Assembly: GCA_905178155.1 (NCBI GenBank)
Contig: CAJINV010000017.1
Span: 860,722-924,721 of the forward strand
Direction: 5' to 3'
DNA length: 64,000 nt
Source: Amoebophrya sp. A120
Taxonomy: Eukaryota; Sar; Dinophyceae; Syndiniales; Amoebophryaceae
The position numbers were made by a program, and so were the translations under genes. Below the pieces are notes generated by a model. The model saw only the letters and a list, made by a program, of their open reading frames with translations, made no database searches and was not told the DNA's origin. Position 1 is the first letter of the stretch. Each line of letters opens with the position of its first letter. Of the stretch, positions 45,080 through 58,400 are shown in pieces.

Positions 45080-48000
45080 CAGCGCCAGGGGGGGCGTGAC
45101 TGAAACTACACTGGATGTACTTAAAAAGGCACCCGGGTGTCGCCCCCGTACTTGCATAAAGATGCAAACTACAAGAAAAGGCGACTTGTTTCAGGTGATC
45201 AGGCCGCTGACCACGAAAATTCACTGACGTCAACAGCATGCGAAGTAACCTCGATTGGGTAGGTAAAGCTAGCGGAGTCAGATGTTGAAACACAATGAAT
45301 CGTTTCGACGAGAGCATGGACTGATGTGCAGATTCAACCGAGTTGCATCATTGCTTTCAACTCTGTTGAAGCAGCTATCAACGAGAAAGGGAAAAGTCGC
45401 GTTTCTTGTCCCGTTTGATACCAATTCCTTGAACACCACCACCATCACCACGAGCATGACGTGCGGTTTGTCCTGCCGAGTGCGATACACAACCGTGGGC
45501 GCCGCGAGGGGGCTACGAGATGTACGGATGATGTTGTGGTCCGTAGAGCAGAGAACAGCACTGGTAGAACCACTCGACTTCCCGCTGCAAGTAGAACGCA
45601 GGTACCAACACGGCCTCTCCCAGCATCCACAACCTCGAGGGTGCCAACAAGATCGGCAGGCTGCGTTACAAGTTCTGGTCAAGAAGAACATCAGGAGGTA
45701 GGTGAACATGCGCCAATGCACCGTGCTGGCTGGGCAGATTCATCGCGACCGACGAGAACACGAGACTCGCAGAGTAAGACACGAACCAGGGCACCCTCCT
45801 CTCGCCGGCACGAAGGTGGCCGTGGTCAGAATCACGTGTGAGAAAGACGAGAATGGAAATGCTTTTAGTAGTATTAACTAGTTGCGTGCGGCTCTACTCT
45901 GAAAAGCAGGAGAGTAAGTACGGTATTTGATAGCTACAGCTAGTATCTGATAATCTTCAGTCTCACTCACAGGCACCACCAGGAAAAATTAACGACCACT
46001 TGATTTGTACTTTTTGTTAGTGTCCCGTGATTTTAGTCAGCCTCTCCCTGAATTGGTTGCGCTTTTTAGCTGTTTTAGCTGTTTGTAGAGGGCTGGTACA
46101 GAATTTGATAGATAGAGCGTGAACGCCCAGACCAGTCTTCCCGAAGCGTCTCTAGGATGATAAGTATTGTGACAACTGGCGTGCTACTACTACTAGACAA
46201 CTAATGACCAAATACGCAAAGGGAACTCTAAATCTAATGACAGACGTACAAAAACAAAGACAAACATGAGTTAATCTTTCATCGTAGTTTTCTTGCTCCC
46301 GAGGCCCAGAGGCAAAGAAGAGTGCATGCATATTTTCAATCAGAAAGCCAAAGCAGTAGCAGCGGGAGCAGTTGCATCAAATTTGAACATGATAAGACGA
46401 CGCAAGTATTCGAAATAAAAACTGTATGCGTTTCATGCTACTTCAGCGAGCGACAGGATATTACGACTATTGATGTTGAAGATACATGCACACATGCCAT
46501 GATGCTTTTCCGACAAGAAACTTTGAACGAAATGGAAATTTGTCCTCGTCCTTTTATTTTGCAAGATGAAAGATTTAAATAGATGAAATCCTGGCTAATG
46601 GACGACAAGTTGACAACGTTCTTCAACTTGATGTGCGCGTTCGACCTCCTCCGCCGAGGTAGTAGCAGGAATGAGTTGTTTGGTGGGTCTGAATGAACCC
46701 GAAGAGTAGAAGATTTTAATTTGCATGATTCTTATGAATGTCAATTTCACTTGTTAAATTTTGGTTAATTTCCTAGTCGGCGAGATCGATCGTGGTAAGG
46801 CAAACGCCGCCACGAAATGCGCCCCGCTGAATAGCGGGCGAGAAATCTGCAAATACGCAGAGCAAGACTTGAGGCGTTGGCGCTCGATGAGCGTCCGCGT
46901 CTTTGCTCAAGCCCGATTGAACTCGCCCTCTGGGGGTTACCGCAATGATCCGCATTAAGATCAGTCGGATCAATATAGCAATCGCTGCCCTTGGCTCCAA
47001 AAAATTGCAAAGAGATGAACTCAATAAAATGCGCGGATGAAAATGAAGCGGCTCAAAAATCAAAATAACATCTTGGTCGGCGCAAGCCCTCCGAGACATT
47101 GGCATGATGGCAAGTGCCATCATCGTCAAAAGCAAAGACATGGGGGCAAATTGCTTCCATTGTCAAAGTGCGCGAGATCGCTGGGGGGCAATGCCTTCCA
47201 TGCGAGCACTAAAGTGCGCGAGATCGCTGGGGGGGCAATGCCTTCCATGCGAGCACTACGATAAAAACTGGGCGGCGAATGCCTTCCAGGAAAAAGGCCG
47301 GGCGGCGAATGCCGTCCGCGCCCGAAGTACATGACGGCCAATGCCCGATTGTCAAGATGGCATAGGGGCGAATGCTTCTATTGCCTAAGTGCGCGAGATC
47401 GCAGGCAGGTGAACTCCTGCTGTGCGAGCGCAATGAACTGGTCGGCGAATGCCTTCCAAGTAAGCGCAGTGACCTACCCGCAGGCACTGAACCCATGGCG
47501 GTCGCTGGTGAATACCAGCGCCGACCTGGTATGCGTCCAGCTCTCGCTGCTGGTTGCGCAGTTCCTATCTTCGGCAACTGCTGACTGTAGGAAGACGAAG
47601 GCCGGCGGCAATCGCTAGCGCGGAGGTTTGAATCCATCCGAAGGAGTGACATTCCTATGATTTGCGCCGTTTGTGCATGCAGGGTTATCCCGAGACGTGC
47701 GTTGAAGTATATCACTTGCATCAGCGACGCACGCCTTCTATGACGAGAGTGCGCCGCCCTCCCTGAGCAGCGCTTGGGATAATGGCGTGAGGTCGGCCCC
47801 CTCGTCGCTGGCTGTTTGTCGGCGCTTGGGAAATCAACACCCGCTCCTCGCGGACCTTACTCACACGCGCGCGTAGCATCCGCGGCTCGCGGAGCTCGCG
47901 CGCACGTGCGTGCAAAGCGTTGCACGAAATCGATGGCATGGGATGCAGCCTGCTGTTGCAGGTGCTTGCCCATGATCTGCCCTGCGGGGGGACTCGTGGC

Positions 48001-48872
48001 CTGTGTCGTCACGCCCCCATGTGCATACTGGCTTGAGGTGTCGCGGACGCCGAGCACATAACAAAGGGGCGCCTAGTTGTGGCTAGCGCGCGGCCCTTCT
48101 CAACAACTTTATCGAGCCTCGTCGACGCTGGAAATTAAGGAGATGTTCTCGTCGGGATGGAGGAGATCAGATGTTGTCACTACAACATGGTGGCTCATCA
48201 ACTAAAGCATTTTTCAGCATTCCCGGCTCGAGCACATACGTAAATTCCTGCTCAAGACTTGTTCTTGCGAAAACTTGAACTTCTACCAACAGTCGACGAC
48301 TGCTAGGCTCTTCCAAGGATCGAAAGCATTTTCAATTGAAGACGTCGATGAGTAGTGTTGCACCAACAAGCCTGAAAAATGAACCACAGCTTACGTATTC
48401 CTATTGTCCTATGGGATCTAATATGTCTTCTAAATCGAGGCACGCATCGTTCCTGCGCAGACGAAGTTGATCTCATAATCCATCTTGATGACAAGCACTG
48501 GTTGGAGAAGCAGGTAGAGTCCAAAAAAATCCACTAATCCACTCGACGAAGGCTGACGCGTCTAATTTCTGTTTCATCGACACAGCGACACCGTCACTTT
48601 TTTCACCCACCTTGATTATGAATCCCGACCAAAATAACCCTACAAACATATTAAGATAGCTCCGTTTATCTATACTATCACTATGGCGTGAAAGCGAACC
48701 GCTGTCCTTTTGTTCATCGACGCAGCAGCACTACCGGTAGATTTTGTAAAGCTATTTTTCTTCGTTCTATCAAGTTCTCCGAGCGATAAACTTCGTCTGT
48801 GGAAGTGGTACTTTTTGTCGACAGAAAAGTTTTATTTTCCGCACCAGGAGCTGCACCTCATCCTCAGTCATC
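45080..48872. other. Long region without a supported gene
   Basis: An ORF at 45282-45701 (ATG start) and others have no recognisable features. From about 46780 the base composition changes to GC-rich, repeat-like sequence with recurring GGCGAATGCCTTCC-type phrases. Confidence 0.4.
47168..47259. repeat. 46-bp tandem repeat, two copies
   Basis: Copies 47168-47213 and 47214-47259 (GTGCGCGAGATCGCTGGGGG core, then GCAATGCCTTCCATGCGAGC) differ only in the G-run length and last bases. A third partial copy (GTGCGCGAGATCGCAGG) lies near 47390. Confidence 0.9.
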
Positions 48873-50822
48873 ATGTCCTCCAAGCTTGACATTCTTGCGC
48901 GGTACGCCGGGGGCGGAGCCGGTGCACAGAACAGCAGTGGCAAGGAGAAGGGCCACAAGAAGCAAAAGGCAGAAAAGAACATCATGCTGAGGGTGCGCGA
49001 CGAGGGCGACATTGATGACATGCGGCGACAAAAGCCGAAGAAAAAGCGGAAGCGCGAAGACGAGCTCGGGATGGATCTGGAGCGCGGCGACGTGCAGATC
49101 GTGAATAGTGCGGATCTGTTGACGGCGCAGAGTCGCATTAAAGAAAACAAGATTCTGACCAGTGTGTTTGACCCCGATTCAGCTGCAATAAACGATCGCG
49201 GAACAAACAACAATACCTACCGCGAGGACCGCAACGCGGACGCGGTTGTTTCGAACTTCCGGGCGAGAAACAAGAGGGAGCATATGACAACAAGTACAAC
49301 AAACATTGAAAAAAAGAAATCTCCTGTTCGCGGCCGGGGTGCAGTGGTCGGCCACCGGGCGGAAAGCGACAGCGACGCGTCCGTTCCACGTGAGAGACCC
49401 GCGGGCAGGAATGAACGAATCGCAAAGAAAGAAAATGATTCCGATAGCGACGTGAGCTTACCGAGAGAGCGACCTGGTGACCTGACATCAAAGCGCGGCC
49501 GCAAGGAGACCGTATCGGACAGCGATGCGAGCCCGCCCCGCGAAAATAAAGCGAAAGCAAATTCGTCACCTCTGCCTCCTGCTTCCCGTGGTCGCGGAGG
49601 AGGACCCCGTTCCGATAACGACGCCAGCCCGCCCCGGGAGCGGTCGTCCGCAGGGCAGAAGGCGGGGAAAGAGCAGCAGGGTAAGCACAGCGCGCGGGGG
49701 TCTGAGTCAGACAGCGATGCCAGCCCGCCACGAAGTAGAGGGCCTGCTGCGAACGGTGGAGAAGTAGTAGATGATGCGCAAAAGAAGCAAGCTGCTGCTC
49801 AACAGGAGAATGATTCCGACAGCGACGTGAGCCTGCCACGGGAGAGGCCAGCAACGACGGCAGCTGCACGACAGGAGCAGAACGACAACGACAGCGAAGA
49901 TCATAAAGCGAAAAATAAGCGAAGAAAAGGGTCTGGTGCGGGGGCCGCTGAAGATAAAAAAGACGGCGCCGACAGCGACATCCTGAGTTCGTCGGACAGC
50001 GATGTTAGTTTGCCCCGCGAAAGACCAGCTGGAGCTGGTCCGGCCGGCAGCACGGGAGACAAAGCATCACCGAGGCGGCGCGCTGCGAGCGACAGCGACG
50101 CCAGTCCTCCGCGCGAGCAGGGGCGAAAAGAAGCCGAAAATTCGGAGGAGGCGGGGGACACGCGCGTGGGGCACTGGAAGGCGGGGATCATGACAAACGA
50201 GGACATCCAGAAGCAGAACGCGGAAATTGCGCGGCGCAAGGAGATTGAGCGCGAGCGCGCGGAGCGGATCCACAAGGCCAACCAGCAGCAGACCAAGTTC
50301 CGCGACGCTCAGGGCCGGCTCATTTCCGCGGAGGAATACAAAAAACAGCAGGAGCGGAAGAAGCGCAAGCAGTACGACCGCCAGGACGCGTCCAAGTGGG
50401 GCAAGGGCCTGGAGCAGGAGCGACGCCAGGAGCAGAGGCGGGAATACGAAAAACGCGTCGGGGAGGAGGAAACCTTCGCCCGGCACACGATCGACGAGCA
50501 CTTGTCGGCGGAGAACAAGGCGAAGGACCGGTGGGACGACCCCTTGGCCGAGTTCGAGGCGAAGCACGTTGCGGGGGACGCGGCCGCGAAGAAGACGTCG
50601 AAGAACAAAGATGGAACTCCCGCAACAGCTCCAGCTGCACCGCCTCCTCCTAAGCCGAAGTGCAAATTTGCGATGCCCACGAATCGGTACAACATCAAGC
50701 CGGGGTACCGCTGGGACGGAAAGATCCGCGGGACCGGGTTTGAAGAAAATATGTTGGCGGCCATGAATCACGCACAGCAGCGGCAAGCCGCGAAGGACCT
50801 TTGGGAGAGGCGGGAATGGTGA
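48873..50822 (+). CDS. BUD13: BUD13 homologue (RES complex, pre-mRNA splicing)
   Basis: A single 649-aa ORF with no intron. The N-terminus MSSKLDILARYAGG and the C-terminal block (KWGKGLEQERRQEQRREYEK, then DDPLAEFEAKH, then NRYNIKPGYRWDG, ending LWERREW) match the BUD13/Cwc26 family, whose C-terminus binds the other RES proteins and the spliceosome. In BUD13 the hallmark is a PPNRFNIxPGYRWDGxDRSNGFE-like end; here it is PTNRYNIKPGYRWDGKIRGT. The middle carries eight copies of a degenerate D-S/N-D-A/V-S-x-P-R repeat between about residues 165 and 415, the extended counterpart of the SPPR repeats of animal BUD13. The protein is nuclear and helps retain and splice introns with weak sites. It carries no introner, unlike most neighbours. 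Confidence 0.93.
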   Translation: MSSKLDILARYAGGGAGAQNSSGKEKGHKKQKAEKNIMLRVRDEGDIDDMRRQKPKKKRKREDELGMDLERGDVQIVNSADLLTAQSRIKENKILTSVFDPDSAAINDRGTNNNTYREDRNADAVVSNFRARNKREHMTTSTTNIEKKKSPVRGRGAVVGHRAESDSDASVPRERPAGRNERIAKKENDSDSDVSLPRERPGDLTSKRGRKETVSDSDASPPRENKAKANSSPLPPASRGRGGGPRSDNDASPPRERSSAGQKAGKEQQGKHSARGSESDSDASPPRSRGPAANGGEVVDDAQKKQAAAQQENDSDSDVSLPRERPATTAAARQEQNDNDSEDHKAKNKRRKGSGAGAAEDKKDGADSDILSSSDSDVSLPRERPAGAGPAGSTGDKASPRRRAASDSDASPPREQGRKEAENSEEAGDTRVGHWKAGIMTNEDIQKQNAEIARRKEIERERAERIHKANQQQTKFRDAQGRLISAEEYKKQQERKKRKQYDRQDASKWGKGLEQERRQEQRREYEKRVGEEETFARHTIDEHLSAENKAKDRWDDPLAEFEAKHVAGDAAAKKTSKNKDGTPATAPAAPPPPKPKCKFAMPTNRYNIKPGYRWDGKIRGTGFEENMLAAMNHAQQRQAAKDLWERREW

Positions 50823-52455
50823 GTGCGGTGGTGGAGTAGACATGGTCTATAGTCATGCAGCTGATGTTGATAATCTGTGTGCAAGACGTTCCCGTGCCAA
50901 ACGACAATGAGGGTGTTGTAAGTCGTAAGAGCTGGCACTTGTTACAATACGACAGTGGCCGAAGTGATTTGCAGTTCCACGTTCTATAATGGATGATGAT
51001 GAGCTTGAGCTCCATCTGCTTCGGCCGCATCAAAAAGGGAGCGAGGATGAAAAGACGTTTCAGTCAATCAAACGACGCTACAGCCATGAACCGCGACATA
51101 AAATTTCTTCAACTTATTCTCAATCATAACGAGGATATCTTCAATAAAAAACTAGAATAGCATAGATTAGCGGACCAGGCCTGGGACTGCTAGCGCGCGA
51201 CGAGCCCGTGCTCAGCGGAAGCATGAGTTGTCCTGGTGGTCGCGCATTTTTTTTTTCGAAATTCGAAAAAAATAGAATGAGAGCTGAATGTGTTCGCCCC
51301 CTTGGCTCTATCTCGCCGGCACAACAAAAGAACTACAGCAAGTGGATGCACGATCGAAATGGTTGTTGATTCGGTTTTTTGTATATCTCCTGTCTGCAAG
51401 AATATCAATATTAAAGAAGCACAAGGAAGTTCTTGAAAAAGAGATCATGATGCACCAGGAGATGGAGTGCATGTCATTGACTGATAACACTGCAAGGAAT
51501 TCTTGTAAACAGATGTGTTGCTCGATGACCTTTATTGATCTCTCATCTTCGCTGGGGCTCGCTCCCTATGTGTATTTTTTTCCAATATTACGTTCGCACA
51601 ACAGGGCGACGAGTGATCTGTGCCTATTTTTTTTCGTCCTTGAGAATCCAAAGGGGCCAACTCTGAGCATATCTATTTATGGGAGTTGTCGCATAGTCAT
51701 AAAGCACTAGTGTTCCTTGCTTCGAATAAGAGAATACAGAAAAGTAAGACGAGCCTCCACCGTAGCGATGACGGATTTTTTTTTATTCGAGAGAGAGCGG
51801 AACGACAACGAAATATTTTGCACTTCAGCCGAAGTACGAATATCTTCATCGACCGAGGTGGAGTAAGAGTATCCCATCGATTTCGATATGGATATGATGC
51901 ATAGAGTACAATTTAGGCCTGCGGAAAAAATAAAAGTCTTTGTCATGTTGAGCTCTCTCGATCGACTTCGAATGATTGTCAACCAGCTACTTTATAAAGC
52001 CCTTCCCCTGTTGTATTCCCCATCCCCCGCCCTTGTTGTAGAGATTTTCTCAACACCACGAATACTACTTATACAATACTTCAGAGACAGAGTTAGACAC
52101 CACGAAGCGTTTAGAATTAGCGTTCTTGTCAAAGTGTCGGTTCCCAGTTACACCTAACTATATCAATATCTTCACCCCAACACGTCCACCCCAGAAATAC
52201 CCATATTGAAGGAAAACCACTGAAGAGTTCTTCAGTTGGATTTGACAAATCTACATTTTTTTTCTCCACCGCAGAATCACATCAAACTTTTGTGCAAATA
52301 ACTGTAGTACAGTCCTACTGATTCTCTTCAAAAAAACAAAAACCGTAGTGGTTGTGGTTTCTGGAGGAGTAGGAACAGTAGTATTTTTGCACGACCGTGT
52401 CGAGAGGGTTATAGCTTTGTAGTACAACTATAAAAATCTTCGTCACGAACACAAG
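50823..52455. other. Intergenic region
   Basis: No supported gene. The ORF at 51288-51710 has no recognisable features. Confidence 0.4.
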
Positions 52456-55400
52456 ATGGCAGATACCGTCGTCGTACTCGGTACTAACTTCTTCCACATC
52501 ATGCTCCATGTAATACGCGTCGCGTACTTTGACTTTGCATCACAGCTCTAGTACTATGCATGGGCCGTCACTGAAAAAAAGTTCAGACTGAACTTCGGCA
52601 TTGTTGCGTGAATTGCACTTGCTCTCTACTCTCCTCGCTTTTATCCCTGCGGCGTCGTCTCAAGACCCTGGATCTGCATACTGTCTCTCCATCGATTTTC
52701 ATCTTTCCCATATAAAACACCAGGTGGCGGTCTCTCCGGTATGGCTGCGGCCAATACCGTGATGGAGCATGGCGGAAAGGTCGTTCTCTTGGACAAGTCC
52801 GCGTTTTTACGAAACAAAAAGGCACCAGCTTCGAAGTGGTCAACGAACTGCATCATATTCATATCTGCAAAGAGTCACTTTATCAGGATCTTGCCAAGAA
52901 AGTTATTTGCACGACGTAACAGTAAGTGCGTCTAGGGGCAGAAAAGCAAGACTTCCTTGTGATCGATAGCCCGAAGAACACACCACAGACAAGGAAGTCC
53001 ACGGTGTTCTTGACCGCGTAAACAAATGTTGATATGGAGAAGCAGTATGTACCAGAACCGCCGGGAAGATGAACATGATCAATTCTGTTACACCTTGTAG
53101 CGAAGCCTTTTTTTTCCTCTGCATATTCTTGCGGGGGCAACTCGACCAAGGCGACCTCGGGCATCAACGGCGCCAACACGAAGTCCCAGAAGGCGCTGGG
53201 CATCGAGGACAGTGTGGAGCTGTTTTCCTCCGATTGTCTGAAGGGCGGAGCCAAGAAGCCGGAGCTGGTCAAGGTGCTGGCCACCAACTCGGGTCCGGAC
53301 TGCGACTGGCTGATGGACGTTTTTGGACTGGACCTCTCCCTCGTCGTATCCCGAAAAAAAAGTGCATACAGTTGCACGCACCTTGTTGGAACTCCAACTC
53401 TAGCAGTATAGGCTTGTCCCGTACCAATGACACACAGGAAAACTCACAATGTGAAGAACAAGAAGCTCCTCTTCACGAAACACGCATAAAGAAACTACGA
53501 GGCCCGCAAGCATTTTTGGCATGGATGGCATAGGTTTCTTGCTTCGTCTGCTGCAACGCAAGGTGTAACTGTAGCGCTTTTTTCTTTGCATACGTCGCCC
53601 GACTGGGGGGTCACTCCGCGCCGCGGACCCACCGTGGTAAGGAGCGCTTCCCGGGTATGACCATCACCTACGCGCTGATATGCGAATGCACAATTGTTGT
53701 TCCCTATGAATGTTGCCTGAATTCGCATGATCAGATCTCAATATGCAAATGAAGCTGCATACTAAAAACTTATGCTGGAGTCTGCAGTCAATACACATAG
53801 CCGCAGGAGTTCGACGTCGTAATCTGCCTGCGTCACGAGGACGAAATTGGTAGTATGTGATCTTGTATTGCGAAGTGAATTGGCTACAACACGGGGGGTA
53901 GTTGTGCATTGTCATACGTGATCCAAATGGTGGAGAAGATCGCTGAGAAAACCAACGGCTCTGTCGCGCAGGTGGTCACGAAGGCCCGGTATCAGATGTG
54001 GTTGTGGTTGTGGTTGTTCTCTTGAGTGTATTAGATTCAGGAGGACCATTATGTTTATGTATGAGTCATTGGTTCAAGCGGATCATGCGATACCAAAAGT
54101 AGGTGGTGGTTTTGCAAGATGAATGCGACTGCATGAAAATGAATGTTTGCGCAACATACACATGAAATGCATTAACAGTGCCACGAGCCTGATCTTCCAG
54201 GGTGGAAAGGTGGTGGGCGTTAACTACGAGAAGGGTGGGCAGTCCTTGAAGCAGATGGGTCCGGTCATCATCGCCACCGGCGGCTTCGGCGCCGACTTCT
54301 CGCAGGATTCCCTGCTGGCCAAGTACCGACCCGACTTGATGCACTTGCCGACCTCCAATGGCGAGCACTGCACTGGTACACGAATTTTAGAATGCATTTT
54401 TCGACGACACTCGTGCATTGTACCATCTCGTACTTCTCATACAATGTATGGGTCACGTTTTTGCAGAATGCAGCGACATGCGGGATAGCTGTTTGTCCTC
54501 GGGATGTTGCAGTAGTTTCCGGCTATAAAAACAACCCCAAACCGGCGTTGTCCCTTGAATTTGAGAGAAGAACTTCATCACATTCTCGACGCATGAGAGT
54601 ACTCTTCATCAGGTGACGGCATCAAGATGGGGGAAGCGATCGGTGCCAAGACCTGCGACCTCGAGTGGGTGCAGGTGCACCCGACCGGTTTGGTGAACCC
54701 GAAGGACCCCGACGCGAAGGTGAAGTTCCTGGCTGCCGAGGCGCTGCGGGGCGTCGGCGGCTTGATCTTCGACAACGACGGGTACCGGTTCGCCAACGAG
54801 CTTGGCCGTCGTGACTACGTCACCGGGGAGATGTGGAAAAACAAGGCTCCCTTCCGCTTGTGCTTGAACAAGGTAATATTTCTGGTTCTTCGTACGTCGA
54901 TTCTCTATAAAAGATGTGACTCCGTCTAGGAGCAGCTTTAAATTTTTTCGTAAAGGAAAAATTTAAATTTGAATTTTGCATTTAATGATTTTCTTTACCG
55001 ACTACAAAATGAAAATGAACCTGGTATCTGCAACTTCACAGGCCGCCTCTGAAGAGATTATCTGGCACTGCAAGCACTACACCGGGCGCGGGGTGATGAA
55101 GTACTACGAGTCTGGCGCGGCTCTCGCGAAGGACATGGGCGTCCCGGTGGAGCGCATGGCCGCGGTCACCGAAGCGCACTACCAGGCCGCGTTGAAGATG
55201 GAGAAGGACCCGGATGGCGGTCCGTTCCCGGCCTACCCCAGCGGCAAGACCTGGGACGAACCCTCCGGTAAGACGGGCTCCGGAAAGAAGTTCTTCCACA
55301 ACACCATCCCGGGGTCGGCCTTCGCAACGGAACCCTTCTACGTCGCCATCATCACCCCGATCATCCACTACTGTATGTTTTTTCTTTTCGTAAATGATCT

Positions 55401-58400
55401 AACTTTGTTCACGTCTCGTTCTTGTGCAGCATCCTATGTTCTTCAAATCAATCTTGAGCGTTTAGTACCTCCAAGCACAAGAACCTGCAAGACAAATGAA
55501 TCACAAAACCCCGTTATCAACCAGGCATGGGCGGTCTGGAGATCACCACGAAGTCCGAGGTGGTGGGTGCCGGTGGCAAGGTGATTCCGGGTCTTTACGC
55601 GGCCGGCGAGGTGATGGGTGGCGTCCACGGCAACAACCGACTGGGCGGCAACTCGCTGCTGGACTGCGTCGTGTACGGGCGCGTGTCCGGAAAGGCGTGC
55701 GCGGAATACCTGCTGGGATCGCGCTTGAAGGCCACGTCTCTGAAGGAGCTGTCCGGGGGCGGTATCTCGGGGGGCGGTACCGAGAAGTCGGCTCTGTCCG
55801 GAGGTTCTTACGAGGACGAACCCAACAAGGGCGCCGCAGCTGCTCCGGCTGGTAAGTGAATCAACATTGATTCGTCTTTCATGAAAAATCTTTTGATTTT
55901 GCTCACTACAACCGCGACAAGAAAAAAAGACGGTAGGAAGGCCAAGGCGTAACACGACTTTTATAAAGAGGAATCTTCCTCCTGCTAGTAACTAACCCAA
56001 GTGTAAGTATGAACGGATCATACCGACGGAAATTCAATACCATGACAGCGGCCGCTGCAGGGGCGGGAAGCTCGGGATACTACTCCCTGGACGAAGTTGC
56101 CAAGCACACGACCGAACAGGGTAAGTTGTATCATTTTGTTTGCTTGCAAATTTTAACGCAACACGATATTTTTGCTGAGCTTGTCATGCGGTCCGATTCC
56201 GATATGAAGATAGCTCTCTGTCATGCATCAGAATGCATCAGTACTGTACTACACCAGAATCAAAACCTCTACCATCAGACTGTTGGGTCGTGGTCGACGG
56301 GAAAGTGCTGGATGTGACCAAGTTTCTCCCCGACCACCCCGGCGGTGCACTGGCAATCCTGACCTTCGCCGGAAAGGATGCAACCGAGGAGTTTAACATG
56401 ATCCACCCGCCAGATGTGATCCAGAAGTACGCTCCGGACGCCATCATCGGGCAGATCGGTATAGATACTTTCTCGGGATCAGCACGCTCTTGCGGCGGCT
56501 ATTCCTATTTCTTGTTCACTTCTAGATATATGATATTACGTGCATCAGAAATACCAAGGCTAACATGAGCTCCTGCAAAATCAACGTATCAATTTTCATA
56601 CCGAACTACCTCATTAGGCACGCCCCCCGCCAACGCTCCGGCGGCTGCGGGCGGTTTGGACGCGCCCCTGTTGAAGAAGTCTGCGGCCGCGGGCGACGCG
56701 TTCGCAAACGAGCAGGCGTGGGGCGGCTGGCGCGAGCAGATGAAGGAGGAGAACCCCGGGGTCTTGTACGTCAATGTGGGCGCGTACTTCACGGCCGCAC
56801 TGAACATGGCCTCCGCGTTTTTGTTGGAAATTATCCTCACCATCTTCAGCATCAGCAATTTCAAATTCACCAACGACCGGTCCGGTCTGACGCGGTCCGC
56901 GATTCTGATGATCCTGTTCATGGTGGTGCACGCGGTCGGAAACCTGCACATCTTCCTCGGGCCGGACGACTTCAACGGCTACGGCTACTTCTACGTCCGA
57001 CTGTACTGGACCTGCCTCGGGCTGGTGCAAGCCAACATCGTGGAGGTCTACATCGCGCTGGGTGCGGTTATCCACGTCATGGTCGCGCTGAAGCGAACTT
57101 GGGACATCAACCGCAACTACGCACTGAACTCCGGAAAGTTGAACCTCGCGATGACCGGAACGCTGTTGCTGGTCTTCATGTTGATCCACTTTATCAAATG
57201 TAAAAATGTCTGGGTCTGGAAGGATGCAAGGATTGTTATGCACATTTTGCATGACTCCTGATGTCTGCGATGCATGCCCTAGCATCACAGATCTTGTGAG
57301 GGCTTTCTGATGCCTATACCGCATGAGAAATGCCCTCTCGCCGTGGCCAAAACCAGACCTCTTTTGCTGTTCATGCAATACAGATTTTTGGATAATGCAG
57401 ACGCAGCATCACAAGTTACATTCTTCCAGACCTAGACATTTTTGCAATCCATACACTTGAAGCAGTTCCGATTCGGCGAGACGCAGAAGTTCCTGGTCCG
57501 ACCCCCACCGTACCTGGTCAACCTGCACCCGATATCCCCGAGAAAAAAGATGAGACTACAGTACGACAATATTTGTGATGCTGATGCAAAACTGAAAATC
57601 AGTGGTGCGCAAAAGACAAGATCTCAGTAGACAGCTGGCTATGTTGGCTATGGACTCACGACGCCCGCCCATGACAACTTTTGGCATGTTATTTTTTTGT
57701 CCGTGTATTTAATATCAGCAGTGCATGACAAACACAAATGAAGAAATACTCGCGATGTTTTTCGCGGTTCTGACCCTAGATCTCCTGCGTCCGAAGCTGC
57801 TTGCGGCGACGGTGCAAAGGTTTTTGATGTGGCGCAGTCGGGTATGCATGACAAACACAAATAGTTCATCGTCCTACTATTACTTATCTTTTTTCTGTGT
57901 GATACCCAAGCGACTGGCTGCACCTGCGCCTCTTCTGGTCCACGGACGAGAGCATCACTCCGGTGCCGGTGCGCGATATCTACAAGCTGGAATTCGACCT
58001 CTTCCAGGACGCCATCTGGGTGCTGTGGTATAAATGTTGATGGTCTTCTTGTCTACAACTAAGTGGAAACAAAAACGCAGCGCAAGATGGAAAATGGTTT
58101 ATATCTACTTCATCGCGCGGCATGACTATGACAAATCAGATTAGTTGATCGCAGTGGCATTTATCATCATTATAACCCGATGAACCAGGTACCTCTTCTC
58201 CACCACAATGTTCCTGATGCATGCCTGCTGGGGATGGCAAAAGGTTGTTCCGTCTTCCCTGTTCAAGATCCCGAAGGGGCACCACAAGCGTGTGATACGG
58301 ATTGCAAAACTATCGGACGTATTTCGTACGAATTGCAACATCCGCAATCTGAAACAGTAGAAAATAAAGGGTGATGAATTTGTAGTGCATTTTTTGCAGG

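Noticed and set aside
45282-45701. 139-codon ORF with ATG start
   Set aside because: Overlapped by equally long ORFs in other frames and on the other strand, with no domain, membrane span or splice context to prefer it.
55857-55859. TGA as the true end of the fumarate reductase gene
   Set aside because: It overlaps a strong GTAAGT donor, and the next exon joins in phase through an Ala-rich linker. Kept only as a possible intron-retention isoform.
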